Assembly (NCBI RefSeq): GCF_016623495.1 | Contig: NZ_JAEHHL010000007.1 | Coordinates: 248,001 to 312,000 of the forward strand | DNA length: 64,000 nt | DNA from: Thermohalobaculum xanthum | GTDB lineage: Bacteria; Pseudomonadota; Alphaproteobacteria; Rhodobacterales; Rhodobacteraceae | Direction of reading: 5' to 3' | Shown: positions 55,563 to 62,480 of the stretch, one piece after another | Layout: each line of letters opens with the position of its first letter | How positions within the stretch are numbered: position 1 is the first letter of the stretch | Made by a program: the position numbers and the translations under genes | The notes under the pieces: generated by a model | The model's database searches: none | Seen by the model: only the letters and a program-made list of their open reading frames with translations | What the model was told of the DNA's origin: nothing

Positions 55563-55662
55563 GGGGGTTTGCTACGTGTGCTCAGCCTGAGAGCATAGGG
55601 TGCTGAAGTAGCCCCGACCGGCCGGTTGCCTCTGACATGCTCCTGACAGAACCCGGTGAGCT

Positions 55663-56226
55663 TCATTTGGTCCCGAAGCGTTGACGCCCCGCGCGGGCAG
55701 GCGTTGCGGTGCGGTTGGGTGCCCGCTTTCGAAGCGGCCTGCGCGGGTCGTCGTCGCCGCGCAGCGTTTTTCGCGCACGCGAAAGGCGACACTTCACTGT
55801 GCCGACGCTCACCCCCATGAGCGATGCAATGGCGTCCTGCCTCACACCCGCGAAAACGTGCAGATAGATGATCTGGCGGTCGCAGGATCGCAGCAGGCCC
55901 AGCCTCCGGCCAACATCCATGAGCGCAACACGGTGTTCCTGCTCAGGCGGTTGATGCGTCTCAGGCTGCCATTCGCTCACCTCGACATGCGGCCCGCGCC
56001 GCGTCTTCTGGCGCATGTTGTCGATGCTGATGTTGCGCAGGATCGTGAAGAGCCACCTCCGCAGGTTAGTGCCCGAAGTGAATTGCTCGCTCTTCGACAC
56101 TGCCCGGAGGAGACAGTCCTGCATCAGATCCTCGGCCTGGTCTCGGTCCGCGACCAGTGAGCGCGCATAGCGATACAGATGGGGTATTTCCGGCACCAGC
56201 ACGTCAGATAAGTCTTTACGGTTCAT
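55663..56226 (-). CDS. ECF-type RNA polymerase sigma factor
   Basis: A 187-residue sigma-70 family factor with only regions 2 and 4. Region 2 (about 10-85) has YARSLVADRDQAEDLMQDCLLRA and LRRWLFTILRNISIDNMR; region 4 (about 115-165) has DRQIIYLHVFAGVRQDAIASLMGVSVGTVKCRLSRARKTL. A short basic tail follows. AAGGA lies 6 bases before the ATG at 56226. No adjacent anti-sigma gene was seen. It sits within the cluster that carries nine copies of G(C/A)AAC-N16-CGTT, an ECF-like promoter layout, so it is a prime candidate to read them. It has no copy upstream of itself. Confidence 0.85.
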   Translation of the reverse strand: MNRKDLSDVLVPEIPHLYRYARSLVADRDQAEDLMQDCLLRAVSKSEQFTSGTNLRRWLFTILRNISIDNMRQKTRRGPHVEVSEWQPETHQPPEQEHRVALMDVGRRLGLLRSCDRQIIYLHVFAGVRQDAIASLMGVSVGTVKCRLSRARKTLRGDDDPRRPLRKRAPNRTATPARAGRQRFGTK

Positions 56227-56261
56227 GACGTTCCTTCGCCACCCTTCGCCTGCATTTTCAG

Positions 56262-56345
56262 CAATACACATATATCATAATAAAAACTGAATCCAATTGA
56301 ATAATAATAAATATTTATTTATAAAATTACAATAATACACGTTCA
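56262..56345. promoter_or_regulatory. AT-rich block upstream of the sigma factor gene
   Basis: An 84-bp run with very few G or C bases, rich in TAAT and ATTTAT, in an otherwise GC-rich genome. It lies in the gap between the divergent sigma factor (start 56226) and CBS gene. Likely a promoter UP element, or an IHF or nucleoid-protein binding site. Confidence 0.55.
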
Positions 56346-56460
56346 CCTAAGGTTGCTCATTATGAGTAAAACGAGCGATCCGACCCTGCCGTGGGCGTTC
56401 ATACATTTCAGGTTGCATGAAGGCATTCGCCCAGTAATCCCGGGATGGTGGCTCCGGATC

Positions 56461-56485
56461 GCAACGTGGCTCCAGCGAGCGCGTT
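56461..56485 (+). promoter_or_regulatory. GCAAC-N16-CGTT element (stress promoter 4)
   Basis: GCAAC 56461-56465, CGTT 56482-56485; 34-base leader to the ATG at 56520. It lies inside the longer open frame from 56445, so it argues for the downstream start. Confidence 0.75.
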
Positions 56486-56519
56486 GATACTGAATGCGAC
56501 TCATTTGGGCACGTTGGCG

Positions 56520-56912
56520 ATGATGCGGCACCGAAAAGGACGAGATCCGGCAGGCCAGAGCGTGGGCGAGATGATGCGTCCTTGGCCGCAGGTCGTACCG
56601 GCGGACGGCACGGTGGGTGATACGCTTGCCCGCATCAACGAGGATGCCCACCGATTCATCGTCAGCATGAGCGAGGACGAGATCGTTGGCGTGCTTGATC
56701 TCCGGGAGCTGGTGGACTTAGTCGCGCAGCATCGCGACGTGGCGCAGGAACTCCTCGGCAACCTTTCGGGAACGGCTTTCCGAATCTGCCGCGAGGGTGA
56801 CGCCGTCGAGGCGGTCCTGCTGCGGATGCGGGATGCGGATGTGCAGGTGATGGTCGTGACGGAAGAGGACGGCACAGTGGTCGGTTTGGTGCTGCGCGAG
56901 GACATGGACTAA
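56520..56912 (+). CDS. CBS-domain protein
   Basis: 130 residues from ATG 56520 (or 129 from 56523). Two CBS motifs: SVGEMMRPWPQVVPADGTVGDTLARINEDAHRFIVSMSEDEIVGVLDLREL, then FRICREGDAVEAVLLRMRDADVQVMVVTEEDGTVVGLVLRED. CBS pairs bind adenine nucleotides and usually regulate partners. A promoter-like element 34 bases upstream of 56520 makes the upstream in-frame ATG at 56445 unlikely. It is divergent from the sigma factor gene. No partner domain is fused. Confidence 0.85.
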   Translation: MMRHRKGRDPAGQSVGEMMRPWPQVVPADGTVGDTLARINEDAHRFIVSMSEDEIVGVLDLRELVDLVAQHRDVAQELLGNLSGTAFRICREGDAVEAVLLRMRDADVQVMVVTEEDGTVVGLVLREDMD

Positions 56913-56983
56913 GTCGCGCACGCTGCGACCGTGATAGAGCGTGGGTGAGGTGCTCACCTCGTGCTTGGATTGGGGCTTTTGCC

Positions 56984-57058
56984 GCGACCGTCCCGTTTCT
57001 TAAGGGCCTTTGTCTTCGTCGCCCGGGGCTGAAGCCGGGGCGACGAAGTGGCGGTCGC
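56984..57058. terminator. large compound hairpin between the CBS and dodecin genes
   Basis: An inner stem CTTCGTCGCCC/GGGCGACGAAG (57014-57048, 11 bp) with a further GGC/GCC in the loop is enclosed by an outer pair GCGACCG (56984-56990) and CGGTCGC (57052-57058). It lies between two converging genes (CBS and dodecin), so it could end transcription from both sides. No strong T run follows. Confidence 0.5.
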
Positions 57059-57067
57059 GCCGGTCCT

Positions 57068-57271
57068 TCAGTCGTCCAGAATGAAGGTGACCTTCATCGT
57101 CACCTTGTAATGATCGACGGCATCGCCCTCGAGTACAACCTCCTGCTCCTTGATCCAGGCCGACCTTACGTTACGCAACGTCCGGGTGGCTCGCTCGATA
57201 CCCTTGCGACTTGCATCCTCGAAGCCCTTTGGGGAAGTCGCCGTGATCTCGGTCGTTCGTGCGACGGACAT
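57068..57271 (-). CDS. dodecin
   Basis: 67 residues, the small dodecameric flavin-binding protein that sequesters FAD/FMN or lumichrome. It has the family-typical VARTTEITATSPKGFEDAS start, the aromatic Trp39 in RSAWIKEQEV that stacks on the flavin, and the DHYKVTMKVTFILDD strand end. AAAGGAG lies 6 bases before the ATG. A GCAAC-N16-CGTT element is 38 bases upstream, so it belongs to the predicted stress regulon. Confidence 0.93.
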   Translation of the reverse strand: MSVARTTEITATSPKGFEDASRKGIERATRTLRNVRSAWIKEQEVVLEGDAVDHYKVTMKVTFILDD

Positions 57272-57309
57272 TGCTGTCTCCTTTCTATAGCTTGCTGCAA
57301 TGGCCCATC

Positions 57310-57334
57310 AACGATGATGCCCGCCAAGTGTTGC
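57310..57334 (-). promoter_or_regulatory. GCAAC-N16-CGTT element (stress promoter 5)
   Basis: On the complement, GCAAC at 57334-57330 and CGTT at 57313-57310; 38-base leader to the dodecin ATG. Confidence 0.8.
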
Positions 57335-57423
57335 AACGTGCCAACTGCGCGCGCCCGGAAGGCTGGCTCCGGATCCGTACGAAGACGCGATCGGGCCAAC
57401 ATCGGAGGCGGCCAGTGCTAGCG

Positions 57424-57939
57424 TTAGTTCTCCCCATCCGAGGGGAACCATCGCTCGCAAATTCGCAACACGGTGAGCACCAAGACAGCGAGGATGAGCG
57501 CGATGGCGGCCAGCCCGAATTGCTCCCGACCACATGCCATGCCGAGTGCGCCTGAGAGCCAGAGGCCTGCCCCGGTTGTAAGCCCCTCGATCCCGCCGCC
57601 GCGGCGGATAATGGTGCCTGCGGCGAGGAATGCGACCCCCGCGGTGATAGCCTCGAGCAGGCGCAGCGGATCTGCAGCCGCATTGTCCTCGAGCGCTCGG
57701 ATCTCCGCGTAAATCTCGAAGGCGATGATGGTGAAGAGGCAAGCCGCGAGCGCGACCAGCATGTGGGTCCGCAAGCCTGCCGGTCGCTGCCGCCATTCCC
57801 GGTCGACGCCCAACACCAGACCGCAGGCGAGCGCGGCGCTTAGACGCAACGCCGCATCGACCGGCGTGATAGCGAGAGACCACCAAAAGGAGAACGCCGA
57901 CAGGTCCGCGGCAGGGCTTGATGCGACAAGAATTTCCAT
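57424..57939 (-). CDS. MgtC/SapB family membrane protein
   Basis: 171 residues with four to five membrane segments. MgtC signatures include LACGLVLGVDREWRQRPAGLRTHMLVALAACLFTI (about 38-72) and GVAFLAAGTIIRRGGGIEGLTTGAGLWLSGALGMACG (about 106-142). The family includes MgtC, linked to growth at low Mg2+ and virulence, and uncharacterised paralogues; the short C terminus lacks the MgtC cytosolic domain. A promoter-like element lies 119 bases upstream. Confidence 0.9.
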   Translation of the reverse strand: MEILVASSPAADLSAFSFWWSLAITPVDAALRLSAALACGLVLGVDREWRQRPAGLRTHMLVALAACLFTIIAFEIYAEIRALEDNAAADPLRLLEAITAGVAFLAAGTIIRRGGGIEGLTTGAGLWLSGALGMACGREQFGLAAIALILAVLVLTVLRICERWFPSDGEN

Positions 57940-58058
57940 CTGAAGCCCTCCCGCTGACTCTGATGGACGGTGTTTGCCCGAGACATCCTGGATGCCGCAC
58001 AGCGCGCATCCGGCTATGAAAGACGCGTCCCTGCGGCTTAACGGGCCTCGGTAATGTC

Positions 58059-58083
58059 AACGAACTTGTACTGACGTCGTTGC
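58059..58083 (-). promoter_or_regulatory. GCAAC-N16-CGTT element (stress promoter 6)
   Basis: On the complement, GCAAC at 58083-58079 and CGTT at 58062-58059. The leader to the MgtC-type gene is 119 bases, longer than at most other copies. Confidence 0.6.
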
Positions 58084-58117
58084 ATGCGCGAGCCGCGGCC
58101 TGTGGGAAAAACTCCGG

Positions 58118-58142
58118 GCAACGTTGCCCAGCGGCGGTCGTT
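58118..58142 (+). promoter_or_regulatory. GCAAC-N16-CGTT element (stress promoter 7)
   Basis: GCAAC 58118-58122, CGTT 58139-58142; 37-base leader to the GTG at 58180. It overlaps a perfect 14-bp palindrome GGGCAACGTTGCCC (58116-58129). Only 34 bp separate it from the outward-facing promoter 6. Confidence 0.8.
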
Positions 58143-58179
58143 GCTCGTGCAAGCGGTAGCTGGCCAAGGGAGACGTCAA

Positions 58180-58944
58180 GTGTTCAATACATTCCGGGAT
58201 CTGAGGCACCTGAGGATCAGGGCTGAGGACGAGCCCGAGGGAACCGTGGACGACATCTACTTCGACGATCAGGATTGGGTCGTTCGATACCTTGTTGCTG
58301 GTCTCGGATTCTGGATCTTCGGCCATCAGGGGCTGATCGGTGTCGAACTGCTCGGCAAGCCCGACATTGAGCAGCACGAGTTGCCTGTGAACCTCACCGC
58401 CGACGAGATCAGAGAGGCACCGAGGCCGCAGACCCATGCGCCGGTTTCAGAGCAGGAGCGTATTGCGCAGCGAAGTGAACTCTCGGCGTGGCCGACGCTG
58501 ATGGTTGGCCCGCCCGGGAGGATCTATTCCCCGCACATCGCGCAGGAAGAGATCCGCGCGGCTTTGAGCCGACTTCCGAAAGGTGCCGGTGAACGGAAAG
58601 AGCTTGGCGATCCGCATCTGCGCAGCATGGAAGAGATCGTCGGATATAACGTTTCAGCGAGCGACGGCGATATTGGGTCGGTGGATGATTTCCTCATCAA
58701 CCCGCTCGACTGGCGGGTGCGCTACTACGTAATCGACACCGGCAACTGGCTCCCCGGAAGGCGGGTTGTTCTTGCCACGGACTGGACAACATCGATTGAT
58801 TGGAACGAGAGAAAGGTCTCGGTGGATGTTCCACGCCACAAGATCGAATCAAGCCCGGAGATCGGCGAAGTGAGCGGCTTGGACCGGAGCCGCGAAGCTG
58901 AACTTTACCGTCATTACGGTGCTCCGTTCTACTGGCCGATCTGA
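58180..58944 (+). CDS. PRC-barrel protein (two repeats)
   Basis: 254 residues with two PRC-barrel-type units: FNTFRDLRHLRIRAEDEPEGTVDDIYFDDQDWVVRYLVAG at the N terminus and MEEIVGYNVSASDGDIGSVDDFLINPLDWRVRYYVIDTGNWLPGRRVVLATDW in the second half. No signal peptide, so cytosolic. The GTG at 58180 is preferred: GGGAG lies 7 bases upstream and a GCAAC-N16-CGTT element 37 bases upstream, whereas an ATG at 58084 would start before that element. The role is unknown; PRC-barrel proteins bind RNA or membranes in other systems. Confidence 0.87.
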   Translation: MFNTFRDLRHLRIRAEDEPEGTVDDIYFDDQDWVVRYLVAGLGFWIFGHQGLIGVELLGKPDIEQHELPVNLTADEIREAPRPQTHAPVSEQERIAQRSELSAWPTLMVGPPGRIYSPHIAQEEIRAALSRLPKGAGERKELGDPHLRSMEEIVGYNVSASDGDIGSVDDFLINPLDWRVRYYVIDTGNWLPGRRVVLATDWTTSIDWNERKVSVDVPRHKIESSPEIGEVSGLDRSREAELYRHYGAPFYWPI

Positions 58945-59107
58945 CGACACCGGCCGATCCGCTGGTATGCGGGCAAGGCTGGTATGAGGGAAAGGACGGC
59001 GAGGCGAAATCCGATGGGCGGAAGCGGCAGCGGCGAGGCATTGCCCTACCGGGCAAGCGCGTGAGCATTTCTCTCATCGGCCTCCATCAGAGCGTGCTGG
59101 CAGTTGG

Positions 59108-59464
59108 TCAGTGCAGCGGTGCGCGCAGTTCAATGAGAGCCGCATCGGCCACGTGCTTTCGTGTTCCAAGCTCGATCCGTGTGTCGACCCTCGCGATGGG
59201 CACGGCCACCTCCCCAGCCATGCCATTCAGGGGCTCGAGGGTGACGATCAGGTGGCTGGCCTTTCCGTCGTTCAGCGCCACATCCGTGATCTGGCCCACC
59301 ACATGCCCTTCGCGATCGAATAGGAGCTCTCCGATCCACTCGCCCGCGAATTCGTGCGCGACCGCAAAGTCATGATCAGCGGCAATGATGGGTTGAGGTC
59401 CCGCGTCTGCAGTGGCGACCCGCAAGGCAATGGGGCCTATGGTGATGCAGAGGGCGAGAAACAT
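59108..59464 (-). CDS. short exported PRC-barrel protein
   Basis: 118 residues, starting with a signal peptide (MFLALCITIGPIALRVATADA). The rest is one PRC-barrel unit: FAGEWIGELLFDREGHVVGQITDVALNDGKASHLIVTLEPL. The ATG is at 59464; the longer open frame upstream belongs to another gene. It is the third PRC-type protein in 2.5 kb. It probably belongs to one transcription unit with the two genes upstream of it on the complement. Confidence 0.68.
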   Translation of the reverse strand: MFLALCITIGPIALRVATADAGPQPIIAADHDFAVAHEFAGEWIGELLFDREGHVVGQITDVALNDGKASHLIVTLEPLNGMAGEVAVPIARVDTRIELGTRKHVADAALIELRAPLH

Positions 59465-59547
59465 GCCAGTCGCATTTGCGAATGCACCGCGCGTCCCCTT
59501 TGTCCCGCAATTGGCCCAGGCGCCGCCGCAAGTCGCCTTGGGGTGGG

Positions 59548-59887
59548 TTATCGTGCCACGATCGCCCGCAGTGTATAGACGGCATTCCCGTAGAAGGCCG
59601 CTAGCTGCTTCGAGAGATCTGCTGTGACCTGGTCGCGGTTGCCCTCGTAGACGAGGAAACTCCCACGCAAACTGTGCGCCATTGCCGCGGCTTCGCTGGC
59701 GAGATCCGCTATTATCTCGGGTGCGCCGTCCTGGGGGCGAGGCTTCATCGTGCTTCGCGAAATCGCACGGCGGCACGAGATGCATCGGGTCGATCGCCCC
59801 GAGCGGGTCTGCCATCACCTCGCGGTCGGCGACGAAGACGCGCATCTGCTGCGGCGTGGGGCGCGGATCGAGGGCGCGAGAAGTCAT
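59548..59887 (-). pseudogene. small protein gene broken by a one-base frameshift
   Basis: Two parts in different frames: an N-terminal part with an excellent AAGGAG ribosome site (MTSRALDPRPTPQQMRVFVADREV, 59887 to about 59738) and a C-terminal part (59748-59548, EIIADLASEAAAMAHSLRGSF and QVTADLSKQLAAFYGNAVYTLRAIVAR). Removing one base from the five-C run near 59735 joins them into about 113 residues. It is either a real frameshift or a sequencing error in a homopolymer. The family is not recognised. Confidence 0.55.
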
Positions 59888-59978
59888 GTCTGCTCCTTGA
59901 CTGCATGCGTGGGGTCAGTTGCGCGGACGCGCGCGATGCCGAGCTGATCCAAGAGGAGGGCGCGGCGCACAGTCTTGC

Positions 59979-60692
59979 TTAGCCGCCGCCGCGCTCGCCC
60001 GCGCCGTCGGGCGTCTCGAGGCCAGATTCTTCCCAAGAACGGTAGAAGGCCTCGTAGGCATCTTCGAAAGCATTCGTCGTGCGGTCCCAGTCAGCTTCGG
60101 TGCTCATTCGGACGTCGCCCCAAGCCCGCTCGAGCGCGTCCCAGTTCCTTCTCAATTTCTCCTCGGCCGTTTCCGCCATCTCGTCGGCCCTGCTCTTGGT
60201 CGCAGAGGCCAGACTGTCGATGCGCTCTGACCATTTGGCGAGGTATTCAGCGCGCCAGGTCATTGCCTCAGAGGCCGCGATCTTACCGAAGCCGAGGGGC
60301 GCAAGGCTCGCGATCGTGGCGCCATCGTAGACGAATGCCTGACGCTCCTGGAGTTGGTCAGGCGTTGCGTCGATCACGATGTGATCCTCGTCGGACATCT
60401 CGATGTCATTAAGTGGCAGGGCGACCAGCTTGTCGCCCACGCCGAGAATGCCGCCGACAGAAATCACGGCCGAGAGCGGCGCGCCCTTTCTCGTCAGCAA
60501 GATGTCGTGAACCCCGCCCAGCGCTTCGCCCTCGGGGTTCACCACATCGGCGTCTATCAGGGCGCGAGCGCTATGCACAACGTCGAAAAGCGGAATTGCG
60601 CTTTGGCCCTGTGAAGACTCCTCCTGCGCGATAACCGCGCCGGACAGGGCCAAGGTGGCCGCGGTGCTGCAAGCGATGAGATGTCGGTACAT
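59979..60692 (-). CDS. exported PRC-barrel protein with helical tail
   Basis: 237 residues. A signal peptide (MYRHLIACSTAATLALSGAVIAQ) is followed by one PRC-barrel unit (DADVVNPEGEALGGVHDILLTRKGAPLSAVISVGGILGVGDKLVALPL) and a long helical C-terminal region (about 140-225) rich in Ala, Glu and Trp. It should be periplasmic. A GCAAC-N16-CGTT element lies 42 bases before the ATG. It is the first gene of a likely three-gene unit with the frameshifted gene and the short PRC protein. Confidence 0.82.
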   Translation of the reverse strand: MYRHLIACSTAATLALSGAVIAQEESSQGQSAIPLFDVVHSARALIDADVVNPEGEALGGVHDILLTRKGAPLSAVISVGGILGVGDKLVALPLNDIEMSDEDHIVIDATPDQLQERQAFVYDGATIASLAPLGFGKIAASEAMTWRAEYLAKWSERIDSLASATKSRADEMAETAEEKLRRNWDALERAWGDVRMSTEADWDRTTNAFEDAYEAFYRSWEESGLETPDGAGERGGG

Positions 60693-60734
60693 GGGAACTC
60701 GTCCTCTTTACCGATTGGTTGATCCTCCCCGATA

Positions 60735-60759
60735 AACGGCAGACAGATGGGGTCGTTGC
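60735..60759 (-). promoter_or_regulatory. GCAAC-N16-CGTT element (stress promoter 8)
   Basis: On the complement, GCAAC at 60759-60755 and CGTT at 60738-60735; 42-base leader to the PRC-barrel gene. Confidence 0.8.
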
Positions 60760-60807
60760 GCAATTGGAGGAGCAGATCGGGTCGCCGATGCGATGCGCCG
60801 CCGGAGG

Positions 60808-61127
60808 CTATCTCGGCTGCATCGGCGTCCCGGGTGACGGCAGGTTCGGTGTGTCGTCCTTCCACTCGATCCACTGGAACAGGGCAAACACGATGCCAAG
60901 GGAAAGCACCCCAGAGCCGAGCGCAAGCAGGAAGAGCCCCGAGGTGTTTTCGATCTCGAGCAGGATATGCTTTCGGACGACAGCCAGAATTCTGATCGCA
61001 ACGATGGTGTTCACCTGCAAGTAGCCATGCTTGCCGATCACAAGCTGGTGCACTGAATGCGCCACTTTGAGCAGATGAGCGCCGCGATCACGCGCTCGAA
61101 CTGTCCATAGGCATAGGTAACGTTCAC
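60808..61127 (-). pseudogene. psiE: psiE-family gene with an internal deletion and frameshift
   Basis: Pieces of a PsiE-like membrane protein are in two frames: an N-terminal NVTYAYGQFERVIAALI (GTG at 61127, GGAG 6 bases upstream) and a C-terminal part YLQVNTIVAIRILAVVRKHILLEIENTSGLFLLALGSGVLSLGIVFALF. The middle, about 50-60 residues with further membrane helices in intact members, is missing. It is very probably inactive. Confidence 0.65.
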
Positions 61128-61252
61128 GTCCGACTCCGTTCCAGTGGCTTGCTGTGCGACGACACAGAGCTGCGCCGAGGTCGCCTGGCGCTCTCGCTCT
61201 ACCGACTCACTATGGCGGCGGGGCGAGGTTTCCGGCGCGGCAACGCACCCAC

Positions 61253-61277
61253 GCAACGTCACTCTGGTCGCCTCGTT
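61253..61277 (+). promoter_or_regulatory. GCAAC-N16-CGTT element (stress promoter 9)
   Basis: GCAAC 61253-61257, CGTT 61274-61277. The leader to the E1alpha ATG (61383) is 105 bases; an ATG at 61284 lies only 6 bases downstream. Confidence 0.6.
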
Positions 61278-61382
61278 GTTCACATGAAGGTGCAGCGAAG
61301 CTACCGGGATAGGTTGCCGTCCCCGGTTTTAATTCTGACGCGTGTTTTGACGGAGCCCCACAGCAGTGGAGAACGAGACCAG

Positions 61383-62480
61383 ATGACAATTCTTCTCGCC
61401 GAGCCCGACCCGGCCTTCGAGCCGTTCAGGCTGCTCGATCGGGATGGTAGCCTGCGTGACGAGGCGGCGGTCGAGCCTGACATCGCGATGGTCGAGGAGA
61501 TGCATGAAGCGATGTTGCGCGCGCGACGGGTCGATGAGCGTCTACTGAGCCTTCAGCGGCGCGGAGATCTTGGCACCTTTGCGCCCGTCAAAGGGCAGGA
61601 GGCCGCACAGATCGGCTCGATTTCCTGCATCGGAGACGAGGACTGGTTCGTGCCCTCCTTCCGCGAAATGGCAGCCGCGCTTTGGCGCGGGCAATCGCTG
61701 GTCGACCTCCTGGTCGCGACCGCGGGATGGAACGAAGGCCTTGCTACGCGCCAGGACGCGCGGAACCTGCCACCAGCCATCCCGGTCGCCTCACAACTCC
61801 CCCACGCCGTCGGCATTGCTCATGCCGGCCGCCTGCGGGGCGAGGAAAGCGTCGTTCTTACTTACTTTGGTGACGGTGCAACATCTGAGGGGGATTTCCA
61901 CGAGGCGCTCAACTTCGCCTCGGTCCTCAACGCGCCGGTCGTCTTCTTTTGTCAGAATAACGGATGGGCGATCTCGACACCGCGCGCGCGCCAGACCGGA
62001 TCGCGCACGCTCTGCCAGAAAGCGCATGCCTATGGCATATCCGCGGCGCAGGTCGACGGGAACGACCTCCTCGCCGTTAGGGCAGTGACGCGCGAAGCAG
62101 TGCGCCGCGCCCGAGAGGAGGGACGGCCCTCAATGATCGAGGCGCTGACCTATCGCATGGAGGTACACACTACCGCCGACGACCCCACCCGCTATCGCGA
62201 TGATGATGAAGTGGAGAAGTGGCGCGCGCGCGATCCCATCAACCGGGTGCAGGCGTTGCTCAAGGCTCGAGACCAGATCGATGATGAGATGATCGCGGCG
62301 CTCGAGAGCCAGATCGAGGACGAGATCAACAAGGCTTGGGACGACGCGAAGGAACAAATCCGAGAGTTGGAAGACGGCGTGCCGGACGCAATCTTCGACC
62401 ACGTTTTCCGCGAGCCAACAGCCGAACTCGATCGCCAGCGCGATTTGTTTGCCAAGCTCGAGCGGAGGGACGACGGATGA
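61383..62480 (+). CDS. pdhA: pyruvate/2-oxoacid dehydrogenase E1 component, alpha subunit
   Basis: 365 residues. The thiamine-diphosphate motif GDGATSEGDFHEALN...QNN is at 163-193, and PSFREMAAALWRG near 91 plus PVASQLPHAVGIAHAGR near 134-150 are further E1alpha markers. The enzyme decarboxylates a 2-oxoacid and acylates lipoyl-E2. The C-terminal phosphorylation loop RYRDDDEVEKW is also typical. The ATG at 61383 is chosen by family length; a promoter-like element lies 105 bases upstream. It overlaps the beta gene by 4 bp. Substrate could be pyruvate or a branched 2-oxoacid. Confidence 0.88.
   Translation: MTILLAEPDPAFEPFRLLDRDGSLRDEAAVEPDIAMVEEMHEAMLRARRVDERLLSLQRRGDLGTFAPVKGQEAAQIGSISCIGDEDWFVPSFREMAAALWRGQSLVDLLVATAGWNEGLATRQDARNLPPAIPVASQLPHAVGIAHAGRLRGEESVVLTYFGDGATSEGDFHEALNFASVLNAPVVFFCQNNGWAISTPRARQTGSRTLCQKAHAYGISAAQVDGNDLLAVRAVTREAVRRAREEGRPSMIEALTYRMEVHTTADDPTRYRDDDEVEKWRARDPINRVQALLKARDQIDDEMIAALESQIEDEINKAWDDAKEQIRELEDGVPDAIFDHVFREPTAELDRQRDLFAKLERRDDG

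Noticed and set aside
59888-59978. Stress promoter before the frameshifted gene
   Set aside because: GCAAC is present, but GTCA instead of CGTT lies 16 bases downstream; the gene is more likely cotranscribed from promoter 8.
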